The notes beneath the pieces were generated by a model. That model ran no database searches, was not told the DNA's origin, and saw only the letters and a list, made by a program, of their open reading frames with translations. A stretch of 64,000 bases of DNA from Pseudomonas entomophila. GTDB lineage: Bacteria > Pseudomonadota > Gammaproteobacteria > Pseudomonadales > Pseudomonadaceae. Below are positions 22,800 to 32,515 of this stretch, in pieces (position 1 is the stretch's first letter; the number at the start of each line of letters is the position of its first letter). Where the stretch lies: NCBI RefSeq assembly GCF_029193575.1, contig NZ_JARGCS010000012.1, forward strand, positions 434,001-498,000. Reading direction: 5' to 3'. Both the position numbers and the translations under genes were made by a program.

Positions 22800-23324
22800 A
22801 TGAAATACCGCCTGGGCGACCTGCGGGTCGAGACCCACCCCACCAGCTGGGCCGCGCCCAATGCGACGCTGATCGGCAAGGTGCGCCTGCAGGCCCACGC
22901 CAACGTGTGGTTTGGCGCGGTGCTGCGCGGCGACAACGAGCTGATCGACATCGGCGAGGGCAGCAACGTGCAGGACGGCACGGTGATGCACACCGACATG
23001 GGCTCGCCGCTGACCCTGGGCAAGGGCGTGACCATCGGCCACAACGCCATGCTGCATGGCTGCACCGTCGGCGACTACAGCCTGGTCGGCATCAACGCGG
23101 TGATCCTCAACGGCGCGCGCATCGGCAAGCACTGCATCATCGGCGCCAACGCGCTGATTCCTGAAGGCAAGGAGATCCCCGACGGTTCGCTGGTGATGGG
23201 CTCGCCCGGCAAGGTGGTGCGTGAGCTGACCGACGCGCAGAAGCGTATGCTCGAGGCCAGTGCGGCGCATTACGTGCACAACGCCGAGCGTTACGCGCGT
23301 GAACTGGTGGTCGATGATGAATGA
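22800..23324 (+). CDS. Gamma-class carbonic anhydrase-like protein (YrdA type)
   Basis: The 174-residue protein is a left-handed beta-helix with hexapeptide repeats. The gamma-carbonic-anhydrase ligand histidines occur in GTVMHTD (about residue 65), [15 protein letters not shown] (about 80-90). The front edge, [23 protein letters not shown], is the family signature (quoted in part). Such trimeric proteins bind metal, but many members show no measured carbonic anhydrase activity. The RBS is a strong GAGGAG. The stop overlaps the DUF1289 start by 8 bases. Confidence 0.9.
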   Translation: MKYRLGDLRVETHPTSWAAPNATLIGKVRLQAHANVWFGAVLRGDNELIDIGEGSNVQDGTVMHTDMGSPLTLGKGVTIGHNAMLHGCTVGDYSLVGINAVILNGARIGKHCIIGANALIPEGKEIPDGSLVMGSPGKVVRELTDAQKRMLEASAAHYVHNAERYARELVVDDE

Positions 23325-23511
23325 GCAAGAGCGCCCGGTGGCCTCGCCGTGCGTGAACATCTGTGCGCTGGATGAGCAGGATGTGTGCATCGGCTGCCAG
23401 CGCACCGTGCAGGAAATCACCCGTTGGACGCGAATGGACAACCAGGAGCGGCGGCGGGTGCTCGAACTGTGCCATGAGCGGGCGGTGGCGGCGGGGCTGG
23501 TCATCGGTTGA
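23317..23511 (+). CDS. DUF1289 family small cysteine-rich protein
   Basis: The 64-residue protein has the DUF1289 Cys pattern [21 protein letters not shown], i.e. C-x3-C-x7-C-x2-C, which suggests metal binding. The rest is [20 protein letters not shown], typical of the family. The ATG at 23317 is chosen; another ATG immediately upstream (23314) would add one Met. It overlaps the end of the preceding gene, so translation is probably coupled. Function is unknown. Confidence 0.85.
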   Translation: MNEQERPVASPCVNICALDEQDVCIGCQRTVQEITRWTRMDNQERRRVLELCHERAVAAGLVIG

Positions 23512-23526
23512 CGCAGTGGCTGTGCC

Positions 23527-23560
23527 GGCCCTGTCGCGGGGTTGCCCCGCGATAGGGCCG
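23527..23560. repeat. REP-like palindrome
   Basis: GGCCCTGTCGCGGGG pairs with CCCCGCGATAGGGCC around a TTG loop, with one mismatch. It lies between the DUF1289 and VUT genes. Confidence 0.6.
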
Positions 23561-23597
23561 ACGCTAATCTGTCGCGCTTGCCCAACGGTCCCCCGAC

Positions 23598-24065
23598 ATG
23601 TTCTATCTCCTCGCCTACATCAGCAGCGTGGTGCTGATCAACTACGCCTTCTCCAGTGCCCCGCACCTGGACGTGATCTGGTCCGCCTGGGGCGGCTTGG
23701 TGTTCATCCTGCGCGACATGGTGCAGACCCGCTACGGCCACGGCGCGCTGCTGGCCATGCTGGTGGCCCTGGTGCTGTCGTACGTCACCTCGGAGCCGGC
23801 CATCGCCCTGGCCAGCGCCACCGCGTTCTTCGTCTCGGAGCTGATCGACTGGCTGGTGTTCAGCATCACCCGCCGGCCCCTGCGCGACCGCCTGTGGCTG
23901 AGCTCGGCGCTGAGCATTCCGGTGGACACCTTCATCTTCTTCGGCATGATCGGCGCGCTGACCCCGGCCGTGGTCGGCACCGCGCTGGCCTCGAAGTTCG
24001 CCGGGGTGACGGCGGTGTGGTTGATCATGGCCTGCCGCGCGCGGCGCAGGGTCGTTGCCGGCTGA
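23598..24065 (+). CDS. VUT family membrane transporter (DUF165-like)
   Basis: The 155-residue protein is almost all hydrophobic, with about five likely membrane segments, and contains [21 protein letters not shown] and [11 protein letters not shown]. These match the VUT/DUF165 family, whose better-studied members (YhhQ) import 7-cyano-7-deazaguanine for queuosine synthesis. It is shorter than YhhQ (about 220 residues), so it is a short member and the substrate is an inference. No queuosine gene lies nearby. Confidence 0.75.
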   Translation: MFYLLAYISSVVLINYAFSSAPHLDVIWSAWGGLVFILRDMVQTRYGHGALLAMLVALVLSYVTSEPAIALASATAFFVSELIDWLVFSITRRPLRDRLWLSSALSIPVDTFIFFGMIGALTPAVVGTALASKFAGVTAVWLIMACRARRRVVAG

Positions 24066-24138
24066 CCCCACGCCCGGTGGGGCGGCCTTGTGTCGCGAAA
24101 GGTCCGCAAAGCGCCTCCAACAGCCACGCACGCAGGTG

Positions 24139-24144
24139 TAGAAT
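24139..24144 (+). promoter_or_regulatory. Probable -10 element of purT
   Basis: TAGAAT preceded by a TG dinucleotide (extended -10, TGTAGAAT) lies 52 bases before the purT start. No good -35 is seen, which an extended -10 can tolerate. Confidence 0.4.
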
Positions 24145-24196
24145 ACTGGTCCTTTTTCAGCGGGCAGCACGCCCACGACGCCTTCGAGGACCTGGA

Positions 24197-25378
24197 ATGA
24201 CCCGTATCGGAACCCCATTGTCGCCCACCGCGACCCGTGTACTGCTGTGTGGCTGCGGCGAGCTGGGCAAGGAAGTGGTGATCGAGCTGCAGCGCCTGGG
24301 CGTCGAGGTGATCGCCGTGGACCGCTACGCCAACGCTCCCGCCATGCAGGTCGCGCACCGCAGCCACGTGATCAACATGCTCGACGGCGTCGCCCTGCGC
24401 GCGGTGATCGAGGCCGAGAAACCGCACTACATCGTGCCGGAAATCGAAGCAATCGCCACCGCCACGCTGGTCGAGCTGGAGAACGAAGGCTTCAACGTGG
24501 TGCCCACCGCCCGCGCCACCCAGCTGACCATGAACCGCGAAGGCATCCGCCGCCTGGCTGCCGAAGAGCTGGACCTGCCAACCTCGCCGTACCACTTCGC
24601 CGACACCTTCGAAGACTACGCCAAGGCCGTCGACGACCTGGGCTACCCGTGCGTGGTCAAGCCGGTGATGAGCTCCTCGGGCAAGGGCCAGAGCCTGCTG
24701 CGCAGCGCCGACGACCTGCGCAAGGCCTGGGACTACGCCCAGGAAGGCGGCCGCGCCGGCAAGGGCCGGGTGATCATCGAGGGATTCATCGACTTCGACT
24801 ACGAAATCACTCTGCTGACCGTGCGCCACGTGGGCGGCACGACCTTCCTGCAGCCGGTCGGCCACCGTCAGGAGAAGGGCGACTACCAGGAATCGTGGCA
24901 GCCCCAGGCCATGAGCGAGAAGGCCCTGGCCGAGTCGCAGCGCGTGGCCCAGGCGGTCACCGATGCCCTGGGCGGCCGTGGCCTGTTCGGCGTCGAGCTG
25001 TTCGTCAAAGGCGACCAGGTGTGGTTCAGCGAAGTCTCGCCACGCCCGCACGACACGGGCCTGGTGACGCTGATCTCCCAGGACCTGTCGCAGTTCGCCC
25101 TGCATGCGCGCGCCATCCTTGGCCTGCCGATCCCGGCGGTACGCCAGTTCGGGCCGTCGGCTTCGGCGGTGATCCTGCCCGAGGGCCAGTCGCAGCAGAC
25201 CAGCTTCGCCAATCTCGGCGCGGCGCTGAGCGAGCCGGACACCGCTATTCGCTTGTTTGGCAAGCCGGAAATCAACGGCACCCGCCGCATGGGCGTGTGC
25301 CTGGCGCGCGATGAGTCGATCGAAGCGGCGCGCGCCAAGGCGACCCGGGCTTCGCAGGCGGTGAAGGTCGAGTTCTGA
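24197..25378 (+). CDS. purT: Formate-dependent GAR transformylase PurT
   Basis: PurT makes FGAR from GAR, formate and ATP, an alternative to PurN. The 393-residue ATP-grasp protein begins [21 protein letters not shown] (Rossmann-like nucleotide motif in part), has [16 protein letters not shown] for ATP, and [16 protein letters not shown] near the metal site. The length is that of E. coli PurT. A rho-independent-type terminator follows at 25434. Confidence 0.97.
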   Translation: MTRIGTPLSPTATRVLLCGCGELGKEVVIELQRLGVEVIAVDRYANAPAMQVAHRSHVINMLDGVALRAVIEAEKPHYIVPEIEAIATATLVELENEGFNVVPTARATQLTMNREGIRRLAAEELDLPTSPYHFADTFEDYAKAVDDLGYPCVVKPVMSSSGKGQSLLRSADDLRKAWDYAQEGGRAGKGRVIIEGFIDFDYEITLLTVRHVGGTTFLQPVGHRQEKGDYQESWQPQAMSEKALAESQRVAQAVTDALGGRGLFGVELFVKGDQVWFSEVSPRPHDTGLVTLISQDLSQFALHARAILGLPIPAVRQFGPSASAVILPEGQSQQTSFANLGAALSEPDTAIRLFGKPEINGTRRMGVCLARDESIEAARAKATRASQAVKVEF

Positions 25379-25433
25379 TCGCCAGAGGGGCTGCTTTGTA
25401 GCCCATCGCGGGGCAAGCCCGCGCCTACAAAGG

Positions 25434-25463
25434 AAGGGGCCGCAGATGCGGCCCCTTCTTTTT
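25434..25463 (+). terminator. Rho-independent terminator after purT
   Basis: AAGGGGCCGC pairs perfectly with GCGGCCCCTT around an AGAT loop, followed by CTTTTT. The T-run runs into the stop codon of the convergent MFS gene. A REP-like segment precedes it (25400-25430). Confidence 0.85.
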
Positions 25464-26766
25464 AAAGCGAGGTATCGCGGGTTTCTTTCAGGCACAGCAC
25501 GGCGATCAGGCTGAGCACCGCCGCCACCGACACATAGCCCCCCACCCAGCTCAACCCACCCATGCTCACCAGTTGCTGGGCGAAGAACGGTGCCGCCGAG
25601 GCGCCGACGATGCCGCCCAGGTTGTACGCCGCCGACGCGCCGGTGTAGCGCACGTGGGTCGGGAACAGCTCAGGCAGCAAGGCGCCCATCGGCGCGAAGG
25701 TGATGCCCATCAGGAACAGTTCGATGGCCAGGAACAGCGCCACGCCGGTGCTCGAACCCGAGGTCAGCAGCGGCTCCATGGTGAAGCCCGAGGCTACCGC
25801 CAGCAGGCCGCCGACGATCAGCACCGGCTTGCGCCCGTAGCGGTCGCTGAGCCAGGCCGACAGCGGCGTGGCCAGGGCCATGAAGACCACCGCGAAGCAC
25901 AGCATGCCAAGGAAGCTTTCGCGGCTGTAGCCCAGGGTCGACACGCCGTAGCTCAGCGAGAACACCGTGGAGATGTAGAACAGCGCGTAGCACACCACCA
26001 TGGCGCCCGCGCCCAGCAGGGTCGGCAGCCAGTACTTGGCGAACAGGTCGACCACCGGCATCTTCACCCGCTCGTGGCGCGCCACGGCCTGGGCGAACAC
26101 CGGGCTTTCCTCGAGCTTCAGACGCACATACAGGCCAACGATCACCAGCGCCGAGCTGAGCAGGAACGGGATGCGCCAGCCCCAGGCACGGAACTGCTCG
26201 TCGCTGAGCACCAGGGCCAGGGTCAGGAACAGGCCGTTGGCGGCAAGGAAACCGATCGACGGGCCCAGTTGCGGGAACATGCCGAACCAGGCGCGCTTGC
26301 CCGCCGGGGCGTTCTCGGTGGCCAGCAGCGCCGCGCCGCCCCATTCTCCGCCCAGCCCCAGGCCCTGGCCGAAGCGCAGCACGCAGAGGAGGATCGGCGC
26401 CCACACGCCGATGCTGTCATAGCCGGGCAGCACGCCGATCAACGTGGTGGACACGCCCATCAACAGCAGCGAGGCCACCAGTGTCGACTTGCGGCCGATG
26501 CGGTCGCCGAAGTGGCCGAACAGCGCCGAGCCCAGCGGGCGGGCGAGGAAGGCGATGCCGAAGGTGAGGAAGGCTGCGAGCATCTGCGCGGTGCCGGAGC
26601 CCGAGGGGAAGAACACCGGGCCGATCACCAGCGCGGCGGCGGTGGCGTAGACGTAGAAATCGTAGAATTCGATGGCGGTGCCGATGAAGCTCGCGGTGGC
26701 CACCCGCGCGGGCGAGTTGGCCGGGGCGGACGGGGTCGAGTCGGCGTAGGTGCTGCTGGTCGTCAT
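25462..26766 (-). CDS. MFS metabolite:proton symporter, MHS family
   Basis: The 434-residue protein has 12 likely membrane segments and the MHS (metabolite:H+ symporter) signatures: FIGTAIEFYDFYVYATAAAL at the start, GHFGDRIGRKSTL (loop 2-3 motif), RFGQGLGLGGEWGGAALLATE, and SDRYGRKP in the second half. Relatives carry shikimate, citrate, proline/betaine or alpha-ketoglutarate; substrate cannot be chosen from the sequence. It lies alone and converges on purT. The 291-base gap upstream shows no clear promoter; an AACAATAA motif lies at 26831-26838. Confidence 0.88.
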   Translation of the reverse strand: MTTSSTYADSTPSAPANSPARVATASFIGTAIEFYDFYVYATAAALVIGPVFFPSGSGTAQMLAAFLTFGIAFLARPLGSALFGHFGDRIGRKSTLVASLLLMGVSTTLIGVLPGYDSIGVWAPILLCVLRFGQGLGLGGEWGGAALLATENAPAGKRAWFGMFPQLGPSIGFLAANGLFLTLALVLSDEQFRAWGWRIPFLLSSALVIVGLYVRLKLEESPVFAQAVARHERVKMPVVDLFAKYWLPTLLGAGAMVVCYALFYISTVFSLSYGVSTLGYSRESFLGMLCFAVVFMALATPLSAWLSDRYGRKPVLIVGGLLAVASGFTMEPLLTSGSSTGVALFLAIELFLMGITFAPMGALLPELFPTHVRYTGASAAYNLGGIVGASAAPFFAQQLVSMGGLSWVGGYVSVAAVLSLIAVLCLKETRDTSL

Positions 26767-27057
26767 GCGTAGGTCCCTGACAGTCGTTCGCTCCCTGGGC
26801 GGTGCACGGCACGCGCAGGCAGGAGCGTCTTTATTGTTGATCGCCCGACTGACGATAGCCCAAGGGGTGGGGGCAGGCAGGCACTGTTCGGGGTCGTGAC
26901 GCAGGGCCGCGGGGCGTGTCGGTGGGGCGGACTGGCCGTGGGAGCGCCGGGTGCGGGTAGCGGGCGGGACGGCGGGGCTGGGTAAGCGTTGGGCGAGTAT
27001 AGCCAGGCTTCATGCGAAAAGTCCCTGCTCGTCGCGCAGGGGCTTTGGTTGCGAAGC

Positions 27058-28263
27058 CTAGCGGCTGATCGCCCACACCAGCACCTTGCTGGCGCAATTG
27101 TCCTCGGTTTCGAGGACTTCCATGCGATAACGGCCGATCTTCAGGCACACGGCGCTTTCCGGGATGCTTTCCAGCGCTTCGGTGACCAGGCCGTTGAGGG
27201 TCTTCGGCCCGCCGTCGCACGGCAGGTGCCAGCCGAGGCTGCGGTTCAGCTCGCGCAGCGAGGCGGTGCCTTCGATGACGAAACGGCCGTCGGGCTGCGG
27301 ATGGATGTGCGGGTTGTCCAGGCTCTGTTCGTCTTCGAACTCGCCAACGATCTCTTCGAGGATGTCTTCCAGGGTGACGATCCCCAGCACTTCACCGTAC
27401 TCGTCCACCACCACGCCCAAGCGCCGCTGCTGCTTGTGGAAGTTCAGCAACTGCATTTGCAGGGGCGTGCTTTCAGGCACGAAGTAGGGCTCGTAGCAGG
27501 CGGCTTGCAGGGCCTCGAAGGTCAACTCGGCGCGTGGCAGCAGGTGGCTGATCAGCTTGGTGTTGAGTACCGCTTCGACCTGGTTGATGTCGTCGTGATA
27601 CACCGGCAGGCGCGTGTGCCGGCTGATGATCAACTGCTCGACGATGCTTTCGATGGGGTCGTCGAGGTTGATGCCGTCCACTTCGTTGCGCGGTACCAGG
27701 ATGTCGTTGACGGTGATCTTGTCCAGCGCCTGCAAGCCGTCGAGCAAGCCGTTGCGTGGCGCTTCGGTGGGAGCGTCCTCGTCGAAGGCGTCATCGGCCT
27801 GTGGGTGCAGGGCCACGGCGTTGGGCTGCACACGGAAGGGACGCAGGACCAGCCTGGCCACGCCATCGAGGGCGCAGGCCAACGGTTGCAGGACAGCGAG
27901 CGGCAGTTTGAGCAGGCTGGCGCCCAGGGCGAGGAACGCTTGCGGGTTGCGTCGCACCAGGCGCCGCGGCAGGTATTCGGCGAACACCAGTAACGCCACA
28001 GTGGCGCCCAGGCCGGCCAGCCAGAAGCCATGCTCGCCACTGTGGCGCTGGCCGATCAGGCAGGCCAGGCCAAGCACCAGCAGCTTGCCGAGGCTGGCAC
28101 AGAGCACCAGGGCCTGGGCGGGCAGGGCGGGTTCGCCGTGGTCGGTCGGGCGGTTATGCCCGTTGAGCTGCTGGCGGGCGGCATCGACGGCGCTGAACAA
28201 CGCCGACCACAGCAGTGCCAGTGTCAAAGTGCCGAGCAGCGGGGCGTGCGGCAAGGTGTCCAT
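27058..28263 (-). CDS. CNNM/CorC-family membrane protein with CBS domains
   Basis: The 401-residue protein has an N-terminal DUF21/CNNM membrane domain (about residues 1-160, several hydrophobic helices), two CBS domains (around NDILVPRNEVDGINLDDPIES and VVDEYGEVLGIVTLEDILEEIVGE), and a C-terminal CorC_HlyC domain (RFVIEGTASLRELNRSLGW). The family (YfjD/CorB-like) is linked to magnesium or cobalt efflux; the exact ion is not settled. It ends 9 bases... the next gene upstream on this strand ends at 28273, so the two probably form an operon. Confidence 0.88.
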   Translation of the reverse strand: MDTLPHAPLLGTLTLALLWSALFSAVDAARQQLNGHNRPTDHGEPALPAQALVLCASLGKLLVLGLACLIGQRHSGEHGFWLAGLGATVALLVFAEYLPRRLVRRNPQAFLALGASLLKLPLAVLQPLACALDGVARLVLRPFRVQPNAVALHPQADDAFDEDAPTEAPRNGLLDGLQALDKITVNDILVPRNEVDGINLDDPIESIVEQLIISRHTRLPVYHDDINQVEAVLNTKLISHLLPRAELTFEALQAACYEPYFVPESTPLQMQLLNFHKQQRRLGVVVDEYGEVLGIVTLEDILEEIVGEFEDEQSLDNPHIHPQPDGRFVIEGTASLRELNRSLGWHLPCDGGPKTLNGLVTEALESIPESAVCLKIGRYRMEVLETEDNCASKVLVWAISR

Positions 28264-28272
28264 GGGCGACCG

Positions 28273-29082
28273 TCAGATGTGCAGGATGAATTCGCGGACC
28301 AGCTTGCTGCCGAAATAGGCCAGCATCAGCAGGCAGAAGCCCGCCAGGGTCCAGCGGATCGCCTTGTGTCCGCGCCAGCCCAGGCGGGTGCGGCCCCACA
28401 GCAGCACGCTGAACACCACCCAGGCCAGGCACGCGAGGGACGTCTTGTGCACCAGGTGCTGGGCGAACAGGTTGTCGAGGAACAGCCAGCCGGAGATCAG
28501 TGACAGCGACAGCAGGCCCCAGCCGGCCCAGAGGAAGCCGAACAGCAGGCTTTCCATGGTTTGCAGCGGCGGGAAGTTGCGGATCAACCCCGAGGGGTGC
28601 TTGTGCTTGAGCTGGTGGTCCTGCAGCAACAGCAACAGGGCCTGGAACACGGCGATGGTGAACAGCCCGTAGGCCAGGATCGACAGCAGGATGTGCGCGA
28701 GGATGCCGGGCTCTTCGTTGATCAGCGGCACCGTACCGGGCGGGGCGAACTGCGCCAGCAGGGTGGTCACCGCGCCCAGGGGGAACAGCAGCACCAGCAG
28801 GTTCTCTACCGGGATGCTCAGGCTCGCCAGCAGGGTCAGGGCGATCACTGCGGCGGCGATCAGGCTGGCGGCGCTGAAGAAATCGAGGCTCAGGCCCAGG
28901 GGGGTGATCAACTGGAAGAACAGCGCGCCGGCCTGTGCCAGCACGGCGATCACGCCCAGCAAGCCGAGCAGCCGTTTGTCGGCTTTCGCGCCTTGCGCCA
29001 GGCGCGAGCCCTGGTAGGCCGTGGCGGCGATATAAAGGACGGCCGCGAGCAGGTTGGGGATGAGGCTGGGTGAGGAGAACAT
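28273..29082 (-). CDS. CcsA-like inner membrane protein (YpjD type)
   Basis: The 269-residue membrane protein has about eight hydrophobic segments and the cytochrome c assembly (CcsA/CcmC-like) pattern: HILLSILAYGLFTIAVFQALLLL (quoted in part), GWLFLDNLFAQHLVHKTSLACLAW, and WGRTRLGWRGHKAIRWTLAGF. Histidines and tryptophans in these match the heme-handling family signature, but YpjD proteins beside ffh have no proven role in heme maturation. The start at 29082 gives the normal family length. It diverges from ffh. Confidence 0.85.
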   Translation of the reverse strand: MFSSPSLIPNLLAAVLYIAATAYQGSRLAQGAKADKRLLGLLGVIAVLAQAGALFFQLITPLGLSLDFFSAASLIAAAVIALTLLASLSIPVENLLVLLFPLGAVTTLLAQFAPPGTVPLINEEPGILAHILLSILAYGLFTIAVFQALLLLLQDHQLKHKHPSGLIRNFPPLQTMESLLFGFLWAGWGLLSLSLISGWLFLDNLFAQHLVHKTSLACLAWVVFSVLLWGRTRLGWRGHKAIRWTLAGFCLLMLAYFGSKLVREFILHI

Positions 29083-29221
29083 AAGTCCTGGTAGGCGAGC
29101 CCTTAAAGGGAGTGAGTTTGGCATAGAACGCGTCTGGCAAGGAAGACTGTGGCCGCATCGTGGGGCAGGCACGAGCACTCGACCGGCCAGCGCCAAGGTG
29201 TGCGCCGTCGCCGCTCTTCGT

Positions 29222-29227
29222 TATAAT
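29222..29227 (+). promoter_or_regulatory. Consensus -10 element of ffh
   Basis: A perfect TATAAT lies 86 bases upstream of the ffh start codon. The -35 position (TGTGCG at 29199) is weak. Confidence 0.5.
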
Positions 29228-29312
29228 GCCCGGCTTGCTGTGCCCCTCGCGTGTGCTTGTCCGCCAAGGGCGCCTGAAAAACCTCGGCTTCACTGGGCCT
29301 GAAAGGATCACC

Positions 29313-30689
29313 ATGTTCGAAAACCTGACCGACCGCCTGTCACAGACGCTGCGCCATGTCACCGGCAAGGCCAAGCTGACCGAAGACAACATCAAGGACA
29401 CGCTGCGCGAAGTGCGCATGGCCCTGCTCGAGGCCGACGTCGCCCTGCCGGTGGTCAAGGATTTCGTCAACAACGTCAAGGAGCGCGCGGTCGGCACCGA
29501 GGTGTCGCGCAGCCTGACCCCTGGCCAGGCGTTCGTGAAGATCGTCCAGGCCGAACTGGAAAGCCTGATGGGCGCGGCCAACGAAGACCTCGCGCTCAAC
29601 GCCGCCCCGCCCGCCGTGGTGCTGATGGCCGGCCTGCAGGGCGCGGGCAAGACCACCACCGCCGGCAAGCTCGCGCGCTTCCTTAAAGAGCGCAAGAAGA
29701 AGAGCGTGATGGTGGTGTCGGCCGACGTCTACCGCCCGGCGGCGATCAAGCAGCTGGAAACCCTGGCCAATGACATCGGCGTGACCTTCTTCCCGTCCGA
29801 TATCAGCCAGAAGCCGGTGGCCATCGCCGAGGCGGCGATCCGCGAAGCCAAGCTCAAGTTCATCGACGTGGTCATCGTCGACACCGCCGGTCGCCTGCAT
29901 ATCGACGCCGACATGATGGACGAGATCAAGGCCCTGCACGCCGCGGTCAAGCCGATCGAGACCCTGTTCGTGGTCGACGCCATGACCGGCCAGGATGCCG
30001 CCAACACCGCCAAGGCCTTCGGCGACGCGTTGCCGCTGACCGGCGTGGTGCTGACCAAGGTCGACGGTGACGCCCGTGGCGGTGCCGCGCTGTCGGTGCG
30101 CGCCATCACCGGCAAGCCGATCAAGTTCATCGGCATGGGCGAGAAGAGCGAAGCCCTGGAGCCCTTCCACCCTGACCGCATCGCTTCGCGCATCCTCGGC
30201 ATGGGCGACGTGCTCAGCCTGATCGAGCAGGCCGAGCAGAACATCGACAAGGCCAAGGCCGACAAGCTTGCCAAGAAGCTCAAGAAGGGCAAGGGCTTCG
30301 ACCTCGAAGATTTCCGCGACCAACTGCAACAGATGAAGAACATGGGCGGCCTGGGCGGCCTGATGGACAAGCTGCCGAGCATCGGCGGCATGAACCTGTC
30401 GCAGATGGGCAACGCCCAGGGCGCGGCCGAGAAGCAGTTCAAGCAGATGGAAGCGATCATCAACTCCATGACCCCCGCCGAGCGCCGCGATCCCGAGCTG
30501 ATCAGCGGTTCGCGCAAGCGCCGCATCGCGCTGGGCTCCGGCACCCAGGTGCAGGACGTTGGCCGGCTGATCAAGCAGCACAAGCAGATGCAGAAGATGA
30601 TGAAGAAATTCTCCGCCAAGGGCGGCATGGCCAAGATGATGCGTGGCCTGGGCGGGATGCTGCCGGGCGGCGGTATGCCGAAGATGTAA
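29313..30689 (+). CDS. ffh: Signal recognition particle GTPase Ffh
   Basis: Ffh binds 4.5S RNA and signal sequences emerging from the ribosome and targets them to the membrane via FtsY. The 458-residue protein has the N domain, the G domain with GLQGAGKTTTAGKLA (P-loop), VDTAGRL and TKVDGDARGG, and the methionine-rich M domain (MKNMGGLGGLMDKLPS, GSRKRRIALGSG, MQKMMKKFSAKGGMAKMMRGLGG in pieces) that holds the RNA. Length and order are standard. A hairpin follows at 30698. Confidence 0.98.
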   Translation: MFENLTDRLSQTLRHVTGKAKLTEDNIKDTLREVRMALLEADVALPVVKDFVNNVKERAVGTEVSRSLTPGQAFVKIVQAELESLMGAANEDLALNAAPPAVVLMAGLQGAGKTTTAGKLARFLKERKKKSVMVVSADVYRPAAIKQLETLANDIGVTFFPSDISQKPVAIAEAAIREAKLKFIDVVIVDTAGRLHIDADMMDEIKALHAAVKPIETLFVVDAMTGQDAANTAKAFGDALPLTGVVLTKVDGDARGGAALSVRAITGKPIKFIGMGEKSEALEPFHPDRIASRILGMGDVLSLIEQAEQNIDKAKADKLAKKLKKGKGFDLEDFRDQLQQMKNMGGLGGLMDKLPSIGGMNLSQMGNAQGAAEKQFKQMEAIINSMTPAERRDPELISGSRKRRIALGSGTQVQDVGRLIKQHKQMQKMMKKFSAKGGMAKMMRGLGGMLPGGGMPKM

Positions 30690-30697
30690 GCGAATCC

Positions 30698-30733
30698 GGC
30701 GGGTTGCCTTCTCTTTAGCAAGGCAGCCCGCCA
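30698..30733 (+). terminator. Probable hairpin terminator after ffh
   Basis: GGCGGGTTGCCTT pairs with AAGGCAGCCCGCC (one mismatch) around a CTCTTTAGCA loop. There is no long T-run after it, so it may slow rather than stop transcription. Confidence 0.5.
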
Positions 30734-30821
30734 GACCCCGCCTCGGCGGGAAAACGGCCGCGAAACAGCGGCTTAACCGGCAAACCTGAGCAGTGGGGCA
30801 TGGCCTTGCTGAAAAAGCCAT

Positions 30822-30850
30822 TTGCAAATGTCCGTGTATTCCCCGAGAAT
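30822..30850 (+). promoter_or_regulatory. Candidate promoter of the rpsP operon
   Basis: TTGCAA (30822-30827) and GAGAAT (30845-30850) are separated by 17 bases, about 75 bases upstream of rpsP. Both are moderate matches to sigma70. Confidence 0.4.
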
Positions 30851-30923
30851 ATGCGGCCTTTTGGGCACCCTGTGCCTATTTGGCTTTCAGATTTGCAGCA
30901 CCGACTATAGGAACGATGTTCAC

Positions 30924-31175
30924 ATGGTAACCATCCGTCTTGCCCGTGGCGGCTCCAAGAAGCGCCCTTTCTACCACCTGACCGTGACCAACTCGCGTAA
31001 CGCCCGTGACGGCCGTTTCGTTGAGCGCGTAGGCTTCTTCAACCCGATCGCTTCGGGCGCTGAAGTCAAGCTGTCGGTCAACCAGGAACGCGTCACCTAC
31101 TGGCTGAGCCAGGGCGCGCAGCCGTCTGAGCGTGTTGCTCAGCTGCTGAAGGACGCTGCCAAGGCCGCTGCCTAA
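30924..31175 (+). CDS. rpsP: 30S ribosomal protein S16
   Basis: The 83-residue protein is S16, an early assembly protein of the small subunit. It begins [19 protein letters not shown] and contains the family blocks [14 protein letters not shown] and [19 protein letters not shown]. It is the first gene of rpsP-rimM-trmD-rplS, a conserved order that ties ribosome parts to rRNA/tRNA maturation. The rimM start is 5 bases after its stop. Confidence 0.98.
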   Translation: MVTIRLARGGSKKRPFYHLTVTNSRNARDGRFVERVGFFNPIASGAEVKLSVNQERVTYWLSQGAQPSERVAQLLKDAAKAAA

Positions 31176-31180
31176 GTAGT

Positions 31181-31717
31181 ATGAACGCGACGCCAGAGAA
31201 GGCTGACGACCTCATCGTCGTTGGCAAGATTTTTTCGGTTCACGGCGTTCGCGGCGAGGTGAAGGTGTATTCCTTTACCGATCCGATTGAGAACCTGTTG
31301 GATTATCGGCGCTGGACGCTCAGGCACGAAGGCACGGTAAAACAGGTAGAGCTGGTCAGCGGTCGTGGCTCCCAAAAGGGCCTGGTCGTGAAACTGAAAG
31401 GCCTCGACGATCGTGATGAAGCCCGTCTTCTGAGCGGTTACGAGATCTGCATCCCGCGGAGCCTTTTGCCCAATCTGGCAGCCGACGAGTACTACTGGTA
31501 CCAGTTGGTGGGCCTGAAGGTCATCAATCAGGACGAACACCTGTTCGGCTCGATCGATCACCTGTTGGAGACCGGTGCGAACGATGTAATGGTGGTCAAG
31601 CCTTGCACAGGCAGCCTGGATGATCGCGAGCGTTTGTTGCCCTATACGGCGCAATGCGTGCTGGCAGTCGACCTGGAAGCGGGTGTGATGCGTGTCGAAT
31701 GGGACGCGGATTTCTAA
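31181..31717 (+). CDS. rimM: 16S rRNA maturation factor RimM
   Basis: RimM binds S19 and helps build the head of the 30S subunit. The 178-residue protein has an N-terminal beta-barrel (VGKIFSVHGVRGEVKVYSFTD, quoted in part) and a PRC-like C-terminal barrel starting EYYWYQLVGLKVIN. The gene is 5 bases downstream of rpsP and 3 bases upstream of trmD. Codon use is less GC-biased than in the flanking genes (for example 31181-31500), a visible shift in this operon. Confidence 0.96.
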   Translation: MNATPEKADDLIVVGKIFSVHGVRGEVKVYSFTDPIENLLDYRRWTLRHEGTVKQVELVSGRGSQKGLVVKLKGLDDRDEARLLSGYEICIPRSLLPNLAADEYYWYQLVGLKVINQDEHLFGSIDHLLETGANDVMVVKPCTGSLDDRERLLPYTAQCVLAVDLEAGVMRVEWDADF

Positions 31718-31720
31718 ACG

Positions 31721-32473
31721 ATGGGTAACCTTCGCGTAGAAGTCGTCACGTTGTTCCCCGAGATGTTCTCGGCCATCACGAAGTACGGCATTACCAGCCG
31801 CGCGGTAAAACAGGGGTTGCTGCAAGTGACCTGCTGGAACCCGCGGGACTACACCACGGATCGCCACCACACGGTGGATGATCGGCCTTTTGGCGGTGGT
31901 CCTGGCATGGTGATGAAAATCAAGCCTCTGGAAGATGCCCTGGCCAGTGCCAGGCAAGCGACTGGAGCTGCGGCGAAGGTGATCTACCTCTCGCCACAAG
32001 GCCGCAAGCTGACCCAGCAGGCGGTCAAAGGCCTGGCCGAACAGGAATCGTTGATCCTGATCGCCGGTCGTTATGAAGGCATCGACGAGCGTTTTATCGA
32101 AGCTCATGTCGATGAAGAGTGGTCGATTGGCGACTATGTGCTTTCCGGTGGCGAGCTGCCGGCCATGGTGCTGATCGATGCGGTTACGCGGCTGCTGCCC
32201 GGAGCTTTAGGGCATGTGGACTCGGCGGAGGAAGACTCCTTCACCGACGGTCTGCTCGATTGCCCGCACTACACCCGACCCGAGGTGTATGCGGATCAGC
32301 GCGTTCCCGACGTGTTGCTAAGTGGCAACCATGCACATATCCGGCGTTGGCGGATGAAGCAGTCCCTTGGTAGGACCTTCGAACGACGCGCCGATCTTCT
32401 GGAAAGTCGCTCACTTTCTGGAGAAGAGAAGAAGCTGCTCGAGGAATACCTCCGCGAGCGGGACGATAGTTAA
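31721..32473 (+). CDS. trmD: tRNA (guanine-N1)-methyltransferase TrmD
   Basis: TrmD methylates G37 of tRNAs, preventing +1 frameshifts. The 250-residue SPOUT-fold protein contains [12 protein letters not shown] (about residues 53-64), the knot motifs LSPQGRKL and [15 protein letters not shown], and [20 protein letters not shown]. The C-terminus ([13 protein letters not shown]) is typical. It lies 3 bases after rimM and 42 bases before rplS. Confidence 0.98.
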   Translation: MGNLRVEVVTLFPEMFSAITKYGITSRAVKQGLLQVTCWNPRDYTTDRHHTVDDRPFGGGPGMVMKIKPLEDALASARQATGAAAKVIYLSPQGRKLTQQAVKGLAEQESLILIAGRYEGIDERFIEAHVDEEWSIGDYVLSGGELPAMVLIDAVTRLLPGALGHVDSAEEDSFTDGLLDCPHYTRPEVYADQRVPDVLLSGNHAHIRRWRMKQSLGRTFERRADLLESRSLSGEEKKLLEEYLRERDDS

Positions 32474-32515
32474 CGTATCGATGGTGGATCGAGTTATCCA
32501 TCTTAGGAGCACAGC

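Noticed and set aside
26831..26838. AACAATAA motif in the MFS leader as a Crc/Hfq site
   Set aside because: It fits AAnAAnAA but is 65 bases from the start codon, too far to block initiation convincingly.
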